From: Paracoccaceae bacterium
GTDB taxonomy: Bacteria > Pseudomonadota > Alphaproteobacteria > Rhodobacterales > Rhodobacteraceae
Reading direction: 5' to 3'
Assembly (NCBI GenBank): GCA_016124615.1
Contig: WGNF01000007.1
Coordinates: 310,001 to 374,000 of the forward strand
DNA length: 64,000 bases
Below, in pieces: positions 63,045-64,000 of the stretch. The translations under genes were made by a program, and so were the position numbers. Positions within the stretch are counted from its first letter, which is position 1, and each line of letters starts with the position of its first letter. The notes under the pieces were generated by a model, which saw nothing but the letters and a program-made list of their open reading frames with translations, was not told the DNA's origin and did no database searches.

Positions 63045-63548
63045 CTAGGCGCGGCCGTAGGCCTCTGCAATGGCGACCTGCATCGCCTGCGCCGGGGTCT
63101 GGTCGGACCAGGCCACAAGCTGGAACGCCGGATAGAACCGTTCCGCCGTCGTCACCGCGGTGGTGATCAGCCGGTCGATCTGTTCCGGCCCGGCGATCTG
63201 GCCACCCGCCAGCACCAGCCCGTAGCGCCAGACCATCAGCTTCTGTTCCACCCAATAGGTGAAGGCGCCAGCCCAGCACAGGTCGTTCGTGCGGTTCAGC
63301 GTCTCGTAAAGTTCCGCCATGCGGCCTTCCGGCGGTTCCATCTCGAAGGTGCAGATCAGACGCAGGGTTTCATCCTGCGACGACCAGGCCAGCGTGATCG
63401 AATAGGTGCGCCACTGACCCTCGACCGCCATCGCGATCTGGTCCTCGGTGATGCGGTCGAAATCCCACGCGTGGTGTTCCGCCAACGTCTCGACGATGTC
63501 GATGGGATGCAACTCGTCGGTGTGGAGGAAGTCTTCTGCGATCGACAT
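63045..63548 (-). CDS. YbjN domain protein
   Basis: 167 residues starting MSIAEDFLHTDELHPIDIVE with a GAGAGG ribosome site. The secretion-chaperone-like alpha/beta pattern (YSITLAWSSQDETLRLICTF; AELYETLNRTNDLCWAGAF) is that of the YbjN family (DUF1790-type), whose role is not settled. It begins the operon with proC. A stem-loop lies in its leader. Confidence 0.88.
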   Translation of the reverse strand: MSIAEDFLHTDELHPIDIVETLAEHHAWDFDRITEDQIAMAVEGQWRTYSITLAWSSQDETLRLICTFEMEPPEGRMAELYETLNRTNDLCWAGAFTYWVEQKLMVWRYGLVLAGGQIAGPEQIDRLITTAVTTAERFYPAFQLVAWSDQTPAQAMQVAIAEAYGRA

Positions 63549-63610
63549 GCCCGGCCTCTCCAATGTAGCCCCCGGTGAGCCGAGACCCACCAGAGACGGG
63601 GTGCCTTACC

Positions 63611-63639
63611 AAGGATCGGCATTTTCGCCGGTGATCCTT
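63611..63639. other. Stem-loop in the leader of the YbjN gene
   Basis: AAGGATC-GGC / GCC-GGT-GATCCTT forms a stem of seven plus three pairs with a three-base bulge and a six-base loop (ATTTTC). It is 63 bases upstream of the start on the minus strand. No T run follows, so it may be a leader structure. Confidence 0.35.
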
Positions 63640-63827
63640 ACTAGATATGGTGTGCGCAAAGAGGAAGCCTGTAAAGCGATTTCTTCCCGCGAATCCTGTG
63701 GAGAAGTCGGCGGCTGCGGAACTGCAACGCCAGGCCTTGGCCGGGGCATACCTCATCTCCGGGATGTGCGGGGCAACGGGCGGCGTCCGAGCGTCAGGGC
63801 TCATGACTGCCCGCCAACATCGGCGCC

Positions 63828-63998
63828 CTAGCGCGCGCGTTTGGGCGCCAGCGTCGGATCGTGGGTGGTCTGGTTGGCAGCGGCCATCCGTGTCTTGTGG
63901 CGGGCGGATATCGCCAGCGACAGGGCGCGGGCCGCGCCGACGAACAGGATCACGGCGACGCCGGTGGCCACCCCGGCCTCGAATCCGGTCAGAAGCCG
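63828..63998 (-). CDS. C-terminal end of a membrane-anchored protein (partial, 5' end outside window)
   Basis: Only 56 residues and the stop codon are visible. They include a hydrophobic segment (AGVATGVAVILFVGAARALS) followed by a basic, polar tail ending APKRAR. I do not recognise it. Codon use and the clean stop suggest a real gene; the frame could not be tested further because it leaves the window. Confidence 0.5.
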   Translation of the reverse strand, partial: RLLTGFEAGVATGVAVILFVGAARALSLAISARHKTRMAAANQTTHDPTLAPKRAR

Positions 63999-64000
63999 AC

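Noticed and set aside
63549..63827. Possible structured RNA (SRP RNA or 6S RNA) in the gap upstream of the YbjN gene
   Set aside because: The conserved GGAAGGAAGCAGCC-type SRP loop is absent and no 6S-like long closing stem was found; only a short hairpin is visible.

Overview
The window is 64 kb of gene-dense, high-GC chromosome from an alphaproteobacterium, almost certainly a member of the Rhodobacteraceae (Rhodobacter/Cereibacter/Gemmobacter type). The evidence is a cytochrome aa3 subunit I that I recognise as very close to the Rhodobacter sphaeroides protein, a Rhodobacter-type cytochrome c2, an FNR-type box, a SAM-II riboswitch upstream of metZ, folate genes with Rhodobacterales-specific extensions, and the typical order SPOR lipoprotein - dacF - tmk - holB - tatD - MBL hydrolase. 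I see no rRNA, insertion sequence, integrase, prophage module or CRISPR array. Nearly everything is housekeeping or ordinary accessory metabolism.

Layout. 1-2 kb: a TolC-family outer-membrane protein (cut by the left edge) behind an isoaspartate-methyltransferase-like gene, then tRNA-Cys. 2.4-8.8 kb (+): RlpA-like/SPOR lipoprotein, D,D-carboxypeptidase, thymidylate kinase, DNA polymerase III delta', TatD, an MBL hydrolase and an AEC transporter, mostly overlapping start-stop. 8.8-13.6 kb (-): a polyamine-type ABC importer (ATPase, binding protein, two permeases), then tRNA-Leu(GAG). 13.9-20 kb: PG-binding envelope protein, lipB, cytochrome c2, ctaD, a DUF2244 membrane protein and a YHYH protein. 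20-30 kb: yqeY-like, carA, a glycosyltransferase fused to an MshEN-like domain, a GntR regulator, a HAD phosphatase, a UbiH-type hydroxylase, a class V aminotransferase, tandem Lrp regulators and ilvC. 30-38 kb: malonyl-CoA decarboxylase, the folB-folP-glmM operon, a SleB-type hydrolase and a pyruvate phosphate dikinase-like enzyme. 38.5-47.5 kb: glycyl-tRNA synthetase beta and alpha genes separated by a reversed marC, a catalytically dead trypsin-like protein, folE2 and riboswitch-controlled metZ. 47.5-64 kb: an alpha/beta hydrolase, an ICMT-like methyltransferase, the ftsY-eamA-yciB group, YhhN, an AlkB-like monooxygenase, Kdo transferase, threonine dehydratase, a DEAD-box helicase, a small regulator, tdk, zntB, and the ybjN-proC-csaA-dehydrogenase operon.

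Regulatory signals visible in the bases include a complete SAM-II riboswitch unit (promoter, aptamer, terminator) before metZ, a perfect FNR-type box before ctaD, an intrinsic terminator embedded in the start of the gene after ctaD, and several perfect palindromes upstream of envelope or regulatory genes.

I did not find a convincing new multi-gene system. The observations most worth a second look are the low-GC in-frame insertion in glyS, the MshEN-glycosyltransferase fusion (possible cyclic-di-GMP control), the SPOR/PG-binding pseudoprotease, the divergent ATP-binding end of the PPDK-like protein, the uncharacterised C-terminal half of folB, and the palindrome-rich 58.8-58.95 kb intergenic region.
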